From Gnetum montanum (Eukaryota; Streptophyta; Gnetopsida; Gnetales; Gnetaceae), in NCBI GenBank assembly GCA_015680685.1, contig MNCI01026285.1:59467-100116 (forward strand): DNA of 40,650 bases, written 5' to 3'. This document shows, in pieces, positions 31,131 through 40,650 of this stretch. A program made the translations under genes and the position numbers. Every line of letters begins with the position of its first letter. Within the stretch, counting starts at the first letter, position 1. A model generated the notes under the pieces. It made no database searches and was not told where the DNA came from. It was given only the letters and a program-made list of their open reading frames with translations.

Positions 31131-33469
31131 TTTACAGCTCTTGCAACGTTACGTTGTTGTGGTTGAGTAGGGAGTTCCCCTTGCATTGTTGGAGTAGGTT
31201 GTATGGGAACTACAGGTGGAAGAGGTGCAGATGGAGTTGGAGGATGGGATGAATGTGGAATGTCTCCTGAAGGAGAAGGAGTCCTCCTAAAGTACTTCCA
31301 AACTTGGTAGTTATGTTGGGGAGTTGTGTGACCCATAGAGTCACTTGGAGAAACTGGCTACTGCACATAATATCCATATGGGTCTGGCTACCGGTAAGGG
31401 TACTATTATGTTAGCGGTGGCATCCCCCATGACTGTGGGTATTGCCACTGCTGATGCTATCTGATGGGTTGTGGTGGAGTTCCACTTGGATAGTACGTTA
31501 GTGGTTGGTGGAACTACCTTGGGTCACCTTGAGGATAAGGTAACCTTTGGGGTGTTTGTCGTTGGTTAAGTCTCAGATTAACTGCATACACCCCAGACTC
31601 CTATAGATGTGAGATAATTAGACCACATCCCTTAGGATGGTCATATTGGCAGATCTCACATCCACCGTCATTTTTTGTGTCTGAATCCACAACTTCATCT
31701 GAGATGGTAATTTTCCCCTTACCCTTGTTATGTGCAGGGCCTGAATTTCTCTACTTTTTCTTACCTTTGTCACTACTTCGTTCCTCCTTAGACTCTTCTA
31801 CAATTTTCAATACACTTTCAAGTCTGGAGTCTAAGGAGTCCCACAATTGGTCTACCTTAGCCGATACTTTGGTTGTTAATTTTTGAATCAACAAGGTTTT
31901 CTTGTTCACCAACTCTTTGAGTGGTGACTCATCCTCCTCATTACAAAATCTTACTCCCTTCTTCCGAAGGGAGGGATCGCAATTGTATCCTTCCACACTT
32001 TCCCTTTTTCGTAGCTCACCTTCTTCTTTTGCTACTTGCTCCAACAAGAAATATACTTCATGGGCTCTGAGTTTTGATAGTCTTCCTTGGGCATAAGTCC
32101 CAAGGGTTCTTCTAGTTTCATGCCTTAGCCCATCCACGATGTGGCAAAGTTGATCCCGTTGAGCATATCCATCACCCAGGCAACGATGTAACAATGTGTA
32201 GTAGCGGGCCATGGCAGCATCCAAGGATTCATAAGTGCCTTGTTTCTAGTCTTGGATCTACTTACGAAAATTAGACACTTTGGAGTACGTTTGATACTTA
32301 TCATTTAAGAGTTCTAGCATCGTACTCCACCTCCTAATGGTTTCCGGTTCCAAGGACTGGTACCAACTCTCTGCTTCTTTAGTGAGTGTCCTGTGAAACA
32401 ACTAAAGTTTTTGCCACTCATTTTGTATGTTCTGCAAGGTGCAGGCATCGTGAAATTCCTGTAAATGATGCTGTGGATCAGCATTGTATCCCCCCTCAAA
32501 GCGTGGGATATTGTTCATGTCTAAACGCTTGATCCGACTATCCTTTTGATGCCTTGTTGGAATCCGAACTGCCTCCATTATGTCGAGCATACTTCAGGTT
32601 GTAAGTAGGGGCTCATCATGATCATCTCTTTCATGACACCTGTGATGTCTTCGTTATTCCCTACTTTTCCTTTAGTCATGCCCTTGTCCTCTCTCTCGAC
32701 TTTCTCGTCGAGGTCTCTTGTTTTTCCTACCTCTATCCTCACCGTTATGTTCCTGATGGCTACGTCCAGAGGTGGAAGGAGAGGGTGTGTGATGAGATGA
32801 AGGGAAAGAAGAAGGGGAACCATTTCCATGGTGATGTTTCTTACCTTCTCTTTGGCTACTATGGCCCCGATCATGGTGACGATCTAAGTGCCCATCCTTA
32901 GCATGAGTTGTTGTTCCCTCTGTGAACAGTTGGCGTTCACGGGGATTAGAACTAGTGTTATGTATCGTTGATCGTAGGTTCTGATACCCAACCTCCTCAC
33001 CATCATTAGGAGCGAAAACATCATTTGATAGATAACCCATTATAATGGGTTCATCATCTTCTATTTCGCTAAGGACATGTGGACCTTTGCCCTTCAATAG
33101 TGTATGTTGGCTCTCCTACCTTGAGTCCCTCATACGTTGTGTAGCTGTGGGATGATAATCCCTCATGTAAAAGTCTTTCGCAACATATTCAGCATATAAT
33201 TTTGTCATGCTAATTTGTGCCAAGGCACGGAGGAGCATGTTAGGGACTGATCGATCTAGGGGTAACACGATGTTACCTTGCAGATCTCTCCATTGCAGCT
33301 ATTCGTCTTGATGGAGGATAAAGGTAAAGTTTGGAATATACTCATCGAGATGAGTATAGACTATACGGTATTGTTGAGGACTTGGCTAATTTCGATTATG
33401 TGTTTTTGATTGCTGACTGTTTCATGTATTATCCCTAGGCAGTGAGTTGCTTTTGTTAGAAGAAGACAT
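31131..33469 (-). pseudogene. Element 3 gag
   Basis: ATG at 33469 (MSSSNKSNSLPRDN). Gag and protease lie in one uninterrupted frame, 33469 to 30137 (1,111 codons), broken only by a dozen or so stops, mostly TAG/TAA/TGA at Trp or Gln positions (for example 32402 within KL*LFHRTL). In order: an N-terminal domain (YTHLDEYIPNFTFILHQDE), a His/Arg/Ser-rich segment at 32672-33000 (RHHDRGHSSQREGKKHHHG, RRESRERGQGHD), a retrotransposon gag capsid domain (RFEGGYNADPQHHLQEFHDA, TLTKEAESWYQSL, about 32590-32000), a charged linker, and a variant knuckle CEICQYDHPKGC near 31640. Gag forms the virus-like particle and packages RNA. Confidence 0.82.
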
Positions 33470-33596
33470 TTTTATTTATCGATGTGCTAATTTACCGTTA
33501 TAAAATTTTTCTTTTAATTAATTAACCTAAAGGTTTGTTTAGGCTCCCAACGATGTGAGTGATATCCTATGTCCTATTCAACGCACAAACACTTAG

Positions 33597-33614
33597 TCCC
33601 TGGCAACAGCGCCA
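33597..33614 (-). other. Element 3 primer-binding site, tRNA-Asp type
   Basis: The minus strand reads TGGCGCTGTTGCCAGGGA, one base from the 5' LTR. Only two of 18 bases differ from the complement of the plant tRNA-Asp(GUC) 3' end, both transitions. Confidence 0.88.
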
Positions 33615-33615
33615 A

Positions 33616-34403
33616 TGATGAGTGGCGAGATACCCCTACACTCAACCATACGAATACGCGCGTAGCATGCATGATCCGGTCGAAATCCGTAAACTAAGTG
33701 CCTACACGCCCCATGGAACACTTAGGGTTAATTATTCATTATCTTCCCAGACTTACTCATAGTTGTCATGGTGTATGGTTAAGTAAGCCCGAGGTATATG
33801 ATTTTTATGCTTTTTATGTTTTATGTCTCCTATGCTAACAAGGTGAAGGGTTGAGAAACGAATTACTAATTCTAACTAATGAACTAAGTCTAAATTACCT
33901 AGCATCAGCATCTGTTCCCACTTACCATACACTCCCTAAACTGATGCAACCATGGTTACCAAATGCTAATCATTGCTAGGATCACCACGTGTAACGCATG
34001 TGCTCGAAGTGGTCGTACTGAGGCACTTAACTAGGAGAAAAGGGTTGAGAAGGAAAATAGTAAATAATAAGTAATAAATAACAGGTAATAAATAACAATA
34101 ATAAAATCCTATTCCATGCACTGTAAGGTTTATCCGGAAAGCTCATCTTTATTACCGTACACAAACTTGTGTTCAGCTACAATGTTTGCTCGAATAAAGA
34201 TTCGTTCACTTTGGGACTCCTACTGCAGAATATTCTATCTCTAGAGTGATCAATCTGCCAGAGTTTCCCTATTATCTAGCCTAGGATGAGAAAACAAGGG
34301 AGAGCTGCCTTTTATTTATAGATATGACGGCGCACCACAATATCGCGTACGTGATATCGCTAGCGATGCAATATCGCGACGGTCACGATATCGCATCCCA
34401 TCA
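33616..34403 (-). repeat. Element 3 5' LTR
   Basis: Starts TGATGAGTGGCG and ends CCCATCA, followed by target duplication CCAAC. On the minus strand the TATA box is at 34312-34322 and AATAAA at 34148-34153. U3 at 34335-34400 has GATATCGC-type words (ATATCGCGTACGTGATATCGC, here one base off a perfect palindrome, given as a pattern). Confidence 0.92.
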
Positions 34404-34408
34404 CCAAC

Positions 34409-35345
34409 CAATAGGAAAAATTACAAACATAATATATAACATGCAACCACTAATTAATCCAACCTAATTTACCAACAAGTCTCATTTCTATATTTCATAG
34501 AGACATCAAAATACCTTTTCCAAAAGAGCTAAGAAATAAAGATGTATTCATACAAAAAAGCTCATAACATTGAACTAAATATTTAATACCAAATTTCATA
34601 CTAAGAGAAACTGAAAATTGGTTTGAAATAGTTACATATGTGTGAACTGTAAAATTTTCATCACAAAACTAAGAAAAATAATTAGAAAAATAAAATTAAT
34701 CATGTCTTTTAACAATCTAATTATTACCTTTACAAAGGTTAAACAAAGTAAACTAATCATCATGACGAACATTTGATCCAACAACATTAGATAAATAAAA
34801 TTATTCCTTATGATCACACCAAATAGAAAGCTCATGGTTTGGAAGCTAAGAAGAATCTCTACCAATTGTATCATCAGAATTTTCAATCATATTAAAATCA
34901 CTATCAAAAAGCCAAAGAATGTTAAGTAAAATTTGGCGAAGAAACTAACATAGAAAAATTCCATCTACAGAAATAGTAAGAGCATAAATATTGCAAATAC
35001 CCAAAGGACCTGAAGCATTTTGAAGAATTACCTAGACTACAAAATTATCTCTACCATGAGAGATAAATTTTTTAGATAAAAAATGATTGATAATGAGAGC
35101 TACACCACCTTGACCAATATTATGATTTGTATATAATACTATAAAATCATGAAAAATAATATTACCAACCATGACTATTTCTAACTTAGAAATTTTAATC
35201 TCTCAAAGAATAATGAAATCAAGAACTAAATATCATATGTGAAAAAAAGCACAAACAACTTTCATTCGAAGTTTATTAGTAAGACCTTAGACATTCTATG
35301 AAAAGATTAATATTGGATGGAGCAAGAGAAGGCCCCCATCCTGTT
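34409..35345 (-). pseudogene. LINE A, endonuclease piece
   Basis: The start reads ILIFS*NV*GLTNKLRMKVV near 35310-35250, which is the SWNVRGL opening of plant LINE endonucleases with Trp and Arg codons turned into stops. DFIILQEIKISK-like sequence follows. The motif SDFNMIENSDDTIGRDS (about 34855-34910) is the conserved GDFN region. This apurinic-type endonuclease nicks target DNA to prime LINE copying. It ends at the CCAAC where element 3 is inserted. Confidence 0.8.
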
Positions 35346-35429
35346 AACAAAATCAATATTATTAAAATAAATTATCTTTATATCTTAACCAATAGCTAAA
35401 AATGAATTATTATTAATTAAAATATCTAA

Positions 35430-36500
35430 AATTTGTTAATCATTTTAAATATTTGACATATATTCTCCAATAGATAGTCTTCATTTAAATTTTTTATTAA
35501 GAAGAACTATTTGAAAATTATCTAAATCAACAATAGATTTCTATGAGACTTTAGAAATATATATTTATTTTCCCTTAGTCATTGAAGAATTCTTTGAAAC
35601 TAATTTGATCAAAACCTTCCTTGATGATACATTTTGTTGAACAACATTAAAAGAAAGGGATGGGCTAACTTTTGAAATATCAATAGAAGAAATCATTGCA
35701 AGAACTGTAGCATCTATAGAAAAAACCTTAGCATGATCTATAATATTTATAGAAGAATCCTTGGTATCATTTATAGTAGCTTGCTACTAATGTGCTTGCA
35801 TAGCCTTTTTTCATAACATAAAAGAATATGAATCAAATGTATGACCTTCTCAATAATAAAAGAGACTTGTCTTTGAAATATTCTAATAAACAACCTTTTG
35901 CACATAATTAATTCCAATAGCACATACAAGAATTTCTTGTTGAAGCGAATCAAGATTTATTTCAACCATATATCGAATTTTGTGAAAACCACTAGCTGCA
36001 ATTAGTGTTTTAGAATGTTTGATTGATCCAATTTAAAAGACAATATCCCTTTAAAATTTTTCAAAAATTAATGAAATATTTAATGACTCAATGAATCAAG
36101 GAATCTTTTGAAATTTAGAAGATACTATATTAAAAGAGGGAGTCCTCTTTCAATTAATCAATAAGGCATGATGATAATTAAAAACACAATATCAAGGGCC
36201 CTAGAAACTATTGTCGAATTAACAAATTCTACTAGCAAAAATAAGTTTGATAAATAACAAGCATGCATAAAATCCAAACCTCAATCTTTCTAAACCAAAT
36301 TTAAATGACTCAAAAAAATTTAAGAAACAAGATAAATAACTTAGAATATGCATGAAAATATACCTTCTCAAATTTCCTATGTAATAAATTCATATAAATC
36401 ATTAGGCAATTCATAAAATGACAAAGAAGTGATAGTTTTGCTTGAAGGATTGCCTAATAAATCTAATAGCATCTCACATAATATCATTAGAATGTTGCAT
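35430..36500 (-). pseudogene. LINE A ORF1 (nucleic-acid-binding protein) remnant
   Basis: Reads ELPNDLYEFIT near 36400, then SSKFQKIPWFIESLNISLIF and HKIRYMVEINLDSLQQEILV (about 36120-35920), which is the DUF4283-like order of plant L1 ORF1 (…RYARVCVEIDL). A decayed CCHC-like segment follows (LFYY*EGHTFDSYSFML). A Ser-rich tail reaches about 35570. Stops replace Trp or Gln. Together with the other pieces, ORF1-EN-RT-zf-RVT order is complete for LINE A. Confidence 0.6.
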
Positions 36501-37267
36501 AACATCAATAAAACTTACTTTTAAACATCCATATAATTGAAAATTTTTTCCTTTCTATATTGTTTTTTGTATTTTCTACCCAATGTTAAGCTACTAATGT
36601 CCTCTAAATGTTTTTATTTTTATTTTTTCCTATCATCAATAAGGTCTAGTATCCCTAATATTAGGGATTATACTTTCATTTCTTCTTTTTCTTTTATAAA
36701 CTCTTTTACTATTTCTTTTGTTTGATTATTTTATTCCAAAAATGAAATGTTGATGTAGTAGCAACAAACTTGGATTAGCAATCTTAAATCACAATAATTC
36801 TATACAAGGAATTCTAAAACTGATATGATATAATAGATCTCAATAGTAAAAAAAAAATGGAAGAGAATAAAGGGAAAGTGAGGCAAGGATGGAATGCCAC
36901 CAAGAAGATAGTTAGAATTTATGAAGAAACTTTGCTTTTTTAGGAAAAAGAAATAAAACAAAACCTAAAGTTTAATCCCAAAACATGCATGATGTACGTT
37001 AGTTTCAAAAATGGCATTATGAACCATTAGCATATGCTAGTATGTTTGTAGATATTCAATACAATAATATAGGATGGGGGATGTTGAATAGAATACAAAT
37101 AAATAATTCATTTCCTCATTTCTATCATTGTGAATTTTGACCACAAATGTCATTAAAATGGGTGCACATTAAAACAATTTGCAAGGCTCAACAAATACCC
37201 CCACATTAATTGTGAATCATCCAAGACAGTTAGTATGAGAATTTGGAGGAACTATCGAACCCCAAAA
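36501..37267. other. Unassigned sequence between the two LINEs
   Basis: May include the 5' UTR of LINE A and ancient flanking DNA. It contains an 18-bp perfect palindrome (36651-36668, ATCCCTAATATTAGGGAT) inside a T-rich stretch. No coding region or known family. Confidence 0.45.
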
Positions 37268-37699
37268 ATTAAGTATATTAAAAGTATAAAAAACTAGAGT
37301 ACAAAAGAGAGGCTAGAGAGAGAGGATAAACATCCAAAAAAGAAGGAAGAAAGGCCAAACAAACTTGGGAAGGCCTCAATGTGTAAACATCCTTAAGACC
37401 AAACCTAAAAACCTCTCCATAGGGGTAGAAAGAGGTAATCAAAAAGGACCTAGTTAAAAAGAAACAAACAAGAAAACAAAGTAGAGAAAAAAAATTCAAG
37501 GACTCAACAAGAGCATCAGCTGTTGAACAATGTCTCCTTGAACCAACAAAGGAAGAACATTACTAGGAGAATCTCTCTAAAAAACCACATTACATCAAAA
37601 CTTCCAAATGGCATGGAGGATAAGGAGATGAAAGAAACACCAAGTATAGAGTATAGATTCTTGAAGTTGAGGAGTGTCACCAAATAAAGCTTCATTTTG

Positions 37700-38990
37700 T
37701 CCTAGTTAAAAACCTTGTAAATACCTGCAACACCAAGTCCAAGAGCTATGAGCAAGAGGACAACTAAAGGAACCATGGATAAACATATCTTCCCTATTGT
37801 AGATAGGACATCTGGGGTCAAGAACATCCAAATGAGAGCATCAAATACCAATAGGTAAACCTTGGTGAACCAAATACCATAAAAGATATCTTATCTTTGA
37901 AGGAGTAGGGGTAGTCCAAATCATCTGGATACTTTACTTCCAAACCCCCACATTGAGACTAACCTTCCAAAGATGGTTGAATCTTGGCCAAATATTATTA
38001 TTATAACTAATAAGAGAATACACAATCTTAGAATGGTAAGAAAAAACATAATGATCATTAATCCAAGAAAAATCAAGAAAAACATTATGAGAATCTTGAA
38101 AAGCTACACTTTTGATCAAGCTATCCAAAATATTTAAAAAGGTAGACTTTTGAGAAGCATTGATACCATAAAGATACTACCACTCAAGCTAAGTCATCCA
38201 ACAATTATGTAAGTGAAAACATGAATAAGTGAAGACATGAAAGGTCACAAATGCTAAGCTTTCTCCAAGTAATACAAAGACAAGAACACTTAATAGCCCA
38301 TGGTTCATTGTTAATGGAAAGCCACCAAGGAGAAATATTATCAAGCATAGTGGAAGAAATAGTAATATTATTAAAGTTCCAAAACTCACTAATAAAACTC
38401 CAAGCCTTCCAAATATGCTTGATGATAATGGAACCTAAAATATTTATACCTTTAGAAAAAAAGATCCAATTAAAAATGAGTATTTTTCCAATAAATACTA
38501 TCTTTAGGCTTTTCCATCTAAATGAAATTAAGAAAAAGAAGCTTTCAAGGCTCAAAACTAGATAAGCATTTGGCCACCCACTTGGCACATAAAACAATAC
38601 CTTTCTTATAGTAGTTTAGAAGACCTAAGCAACCATCCTCTTTTTGGGAGATGCAAATGTTCCAAGAAACCTTACAGAATCCTTTCCTAGAATGGCTACT
38701 ATTCCAAAGAAAATTTCTAACAAGGTGATCAATGCGATGATAAGAAAAAAACCTAGGAGTCCAACATGAAGAATAATATACATGAGTAGCCTGGATGATA
38801 TGCTTACAAACAATAAACTTGCCAATGATAAAAAGCTTCTTCTCCTTCCACTTAACAAGTTTTTGTTCAATTTTCTTAACCATGACATTCCATAAAGTTT
38901 TTGAAGATCTAACAAAGGAAAAGAGAATGCCGAGGAACTTGAAAACATGATCCTTTTTTAAAAAATGCTAAGATTTAAACAAAGCCAAAT
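37700..38990 (-). pseudogene. LINE B C-terminal region with zf-RVT
   Basis: Downstream of RT, the minus strand reads in pieces. 37934-38128 contains NVFLDFSWINDHYVFSYHSK. At about 37890-37720 the sequence in shifting frames gives YLVHQGLPIGIW and DPRCPIYNREDMFIHGSF, the zf-RVT zinc-binding domain that follows RT in plant LINEs. It aligns with 11118-12361 of LINE A. Confidence 0.72.
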
Positions 38991-38999
38991 CTTGAACCC

Positions 39000-40209
39000 C
39001 CTTATTGTAAAAGATTAAAGATTTAAACCAATTAATTTGGGAGCTAGAGAGCCTACAATATAGATCAACATGATAAAAAAGATGATCAGAAATAACTTTG
39101 TCATTCTTAATCATAAAAAAGAAGTCATATGCAAAATGCATATTCAATAAGAAAGGAACATTATAATCAATGAAAATGTCTTGAAGCAAATTCTATTCCT
39201 TGTCCTTATGAATAGCATAACTTAAGAAATCAACAACAAGAATGAAGAGATAAGGAGCAAGAGGGCAACCTCAACTAACTGAGCACTCAAGCTTAAAACA
39301 ATTAGTGAAGCCAACATTACTAGCCACAAGGACATTAGCATCAACAGAGAAGGTCTCCACCATCCTAATAAATTTTTTGTTAAAACCATATTTGCGAAGG
39401 TAGGTAATAATAAATTGCCATTCAATTTTATCACATGCTTTAGCATAATCAAGCTTAAGAAAAGCTATGTTCTGATTAGAATCCTTAGCCCACTGCATAC
39501 CCTCCTAGGCTGCAACAACACTATCAAGAATATATCTACCTTTGACAAAACCAATTTGCCCTAGGGTAATTAACTAAGGAATAATTGGCTTTCATCTTCT
39601 AGTAATACATTTGGCTAAGATTTTATAAACTAAATTCAAGAGAGCAATAGGATGTCAATTACCAACCAAAGAGAGATCAACTTCCTTAGGAATAAGATGG
39701 ATGACTCCTCTATTAAGCATGAGTTCAAGAAAACACAAATCAATGGCTTCAACAAAAACATGATCAATTTTGAGTCAACAACATCCCAATGATTTTTAAA
39801 TAATTCAATGGGCAAGCCATCAAAGCCAAGAGCTTTATCAGTGGCCAAGCTAAACACAGCCACTTTCATTTCAATAAGAGAAATGTCTTGAGCTAGAACA
39901 TGATTGTGAATACTATGAAAAATATTAGGTAAAAGATCAAAATTAATGAAAAGGTCATCTTGATCAAATCCATTAGAGATAAAGATACGTTGAAAATGTG
40001 TTTCAACAAAACCATTAACAATATGAGGTTCAAAACTAAGATGACCATCCACCTCCATGGAATCAATAGTAGGTAAAGTACCTCTACCTTTTAAGAATTT
40101 CAAAAACTCTTTATAAGACTCTCCCTCAACTTTCAACTAGTTAAGGAGACTCCTGATTAAAGCGCTTTTAGCATTATACATATCCCATTTTTGTTTAACT
40201 AAGCAAACA
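39000..40209 (-). pseudogene. LINE B reverse transcriptase remnant
   Basis: The segment 39636-40136 reads KVEGESYKEFLKFLKGRG and ATDKALGFDGLPIELFKNHW. The segment 39271-39498 reads NIAFLKLDYAKACDKIEW and HEADS on to CSVS*GCPLAPYLFILV, the QGCPL motif preceded by a stop. The FADD active site reads FAYD (about 39125-39140), so a catalytic Asp is lost. Better preserved than LINE A. Confidence 0.88.
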
Positions 40210-40650
40210 TGATGAGTCATGAATTTTTTGGCTATGATATCGCTGCCATGATATCACAGTGGTTGTGATATCGCTGCCATGATATCACAGCCGTGTTATC
40301 GCATGGGCTACGATATCGCATACGCGATGTATCGTACATGATATCGTGTCTTCCCTGTGATATCGCATACGCGATATCACAGTCTGTCATCATTTCTATA
40401 AATAAGAGGTGGCTCTCCCTTGTTTTGCATCTACTTTTTAGTTCCTTAGCCAAACTCTTGCAGTTTTCCCTTTCCAGAGTTAGAGTAGTTTCCAGTGTAT
40501 GCCCGCAGTGTGGTGAATGTAATTGTACGGCATCCTTATTCGAGTGTAACGTACTTGGACACGCACATGACTAACAATAAAGATTAAGATTACTTCATCA
40601 TTGTAGCATTCACTTAGTTTAATTAATTATTTATTTATTTGTTATTTATT
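40210..40650 (+). repeat. Athila-type LTR (element 3 family), cut by window end
   Basis: Begins TGATGAGTCATG inside LINE B and reads on the plus strand: U3 with GATATC palindromes (40235-40385), TATA box CTATAAATAAG at 40396-40406, the conserved GGCTCTCCCTTGTT block and AATAAAGAT at 40576-40584. It is the reverse complement counterpart of 1-511 and closer to that copy than to element 3. The remainder, and whether a full element follows, are outside the window. Confidence 0.85.
40235..40385. promoter_or_regulatory. Dense GATATC palindrome array in U3
   Basis: Eight or so copies of (C/T)GATATC(G/A)C in alternating order fill the space before the TATA box. Examples are TGATATCGCTGCCATGATAT, occurring twice (from about 40235 and 40267), and a near-perfect palindrome with arms CTGTGATATCGC (40355-40366) and GCGATATCACAG (40371-40382). 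Position and symmetry suggest a transcription-factor site array. Confidence 0.55.

Larger units (their letters stand above)
27508..34403 (-). mobile_element. Athila-related, pol-less retrotransposon (element 3), 6.9 kb
   Basis: LTRs at 27508-28302 and 33616-34403 and perfect target duplications CCAAC at 27503-27507 and 34404-34408. The interior has a tRNA-Asp primer site, gag and protease, then goes straight to the spacer that follows integrase in element 2. RT, RNase H, integrase and nearly all of ORF3 are absent. In about 200 bp aligned by eye, the two LTRs differ at roughly 16 positions, fewer than in element 2 or the copia element, so it is the youngest insertion here. It splits LINE A between endonuclease and RT. 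Confidence 0.92.
37268..40209 (-). mobile_element. LINE B, 5'-interrupted L1-type retrotransposon
   Basis: A second plant L1-type LINE related to LINE A and in the same orientation. It contains RT (39000-40209), the RT-to-zf-RVT region and a 3' UTR of about 400 bp ending near 37268 in GTACTCTAGTTTTTTATACT-like sequence. No poly(A) tail is visible. The upstream part is cut off at 40209 by an inserted Athila-type LTR and the window end. Confidence 0.85.

Noticed and set aside
33597-33614. tRNA-Asp gene
   Set aside because: Only the 18 bases complementary to the tRNA 3' end are present, beside an LTR: a primer-binding site.
38189-38597. Hydrophobic frames as membrane proteins
   Set aside because: They are overlapping frames within the LINE B region; the same stretch aligns with LINE A (11543-11791), so it is LINE sequence.
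1-40650. The whole window as one 40-kb DNA transposon with inverted ends
   Set aside because: The ends are internal parts of an LTR family with a TATA box, polyadenylation signal and TG..CA borders at 511 and 40210; no transposase is present.

Overview
The window is eukaryotic, almost certainly from a large, repeat-rich plant nuclear genome. It holds Ty3/gypsy LTR elements of Athila type (tRNA-Asp primer site, FMDDF reverse transcriptase box), a Ty1/copia element with a tRNA-Met-like primer site, and plant L1-type LINEs (DUF4283-like ORF1, endonuclease, RT, zf-RVT). The sequence is AT-rich and CpG-poor outside some LTR promoters. I found no host gene, tRNA, rRNA, CRISPR array or bacterial/phage feature. 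The species cannot be named from the sequence. All recognisable protein coding is on the minus strand and every frame is broken, so the coding entries are pseudogenes.

Layout, left to right: (a) 1-511, part of an Athila-type LTR cut by the window edge. (b) 512-1227, unassigned. (c) 1228-7336, a decayed copia element with two ~1.09 kb LTRs. (d) 7337-~11039, unassigned AT-rich DNA with degenerate tandem repeats. (e) ~11040-36500, one LINE ('LINE A') split into three pieces by nested insertions. A TG...CA LTR-like element with CCTTA target duplications (12362-26220) sits in it and is itself interrupted by a 12.9 kb Athila-like element ('element 2', 13148-26055). Independently, a 6.9 kb Athila-related element ('element 3', 27508-34403, perfect CCAAC target duplications) splits LINE A between endonuclease and RT. 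(f) ~36500-37267, unassigned. (g) 37268-40209, a second related LINE ('LINE B'), same orientation. (h) 40210-40650, the start of another Athila-type LTR, opposite in orientation to the one at position 1, inserted into LINE B.

Element 2 has the order LTR - tRNA-Asp primer site - gag - protease - RT - RNase H - integrase - tandem-repeat spacer - ORF3 - polypurine tract - LTR. Element 3 has the same framework but lacks RT, RNase H, integrase and nearly all of ORF3. It keeps gag-protease as one frame of about 1,111 codons broken only by stop codons, so it looks non-autonomous.

The most interesting signal is in the 3' part of these two elements. Both carry two extra internal copies of the polypurine tract. 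In element 2, the stretch upstream of ORF3 looks like an LTR promoter (palindromic U3-like motifs, then a TATA box at the LTR spacing), followed by a good splice donor and an acceptor that ends exactly at the ORF3 start codon. This suggests ORF3 is, or was, expressed from its own internal promoter as a spliced RNA, and that the module may descend from an old LTR end. A second signal is the set of long CpG-containing palindromes built on GATATCGC just upstream of the TATA box in all four LTRs of the element 3 family.
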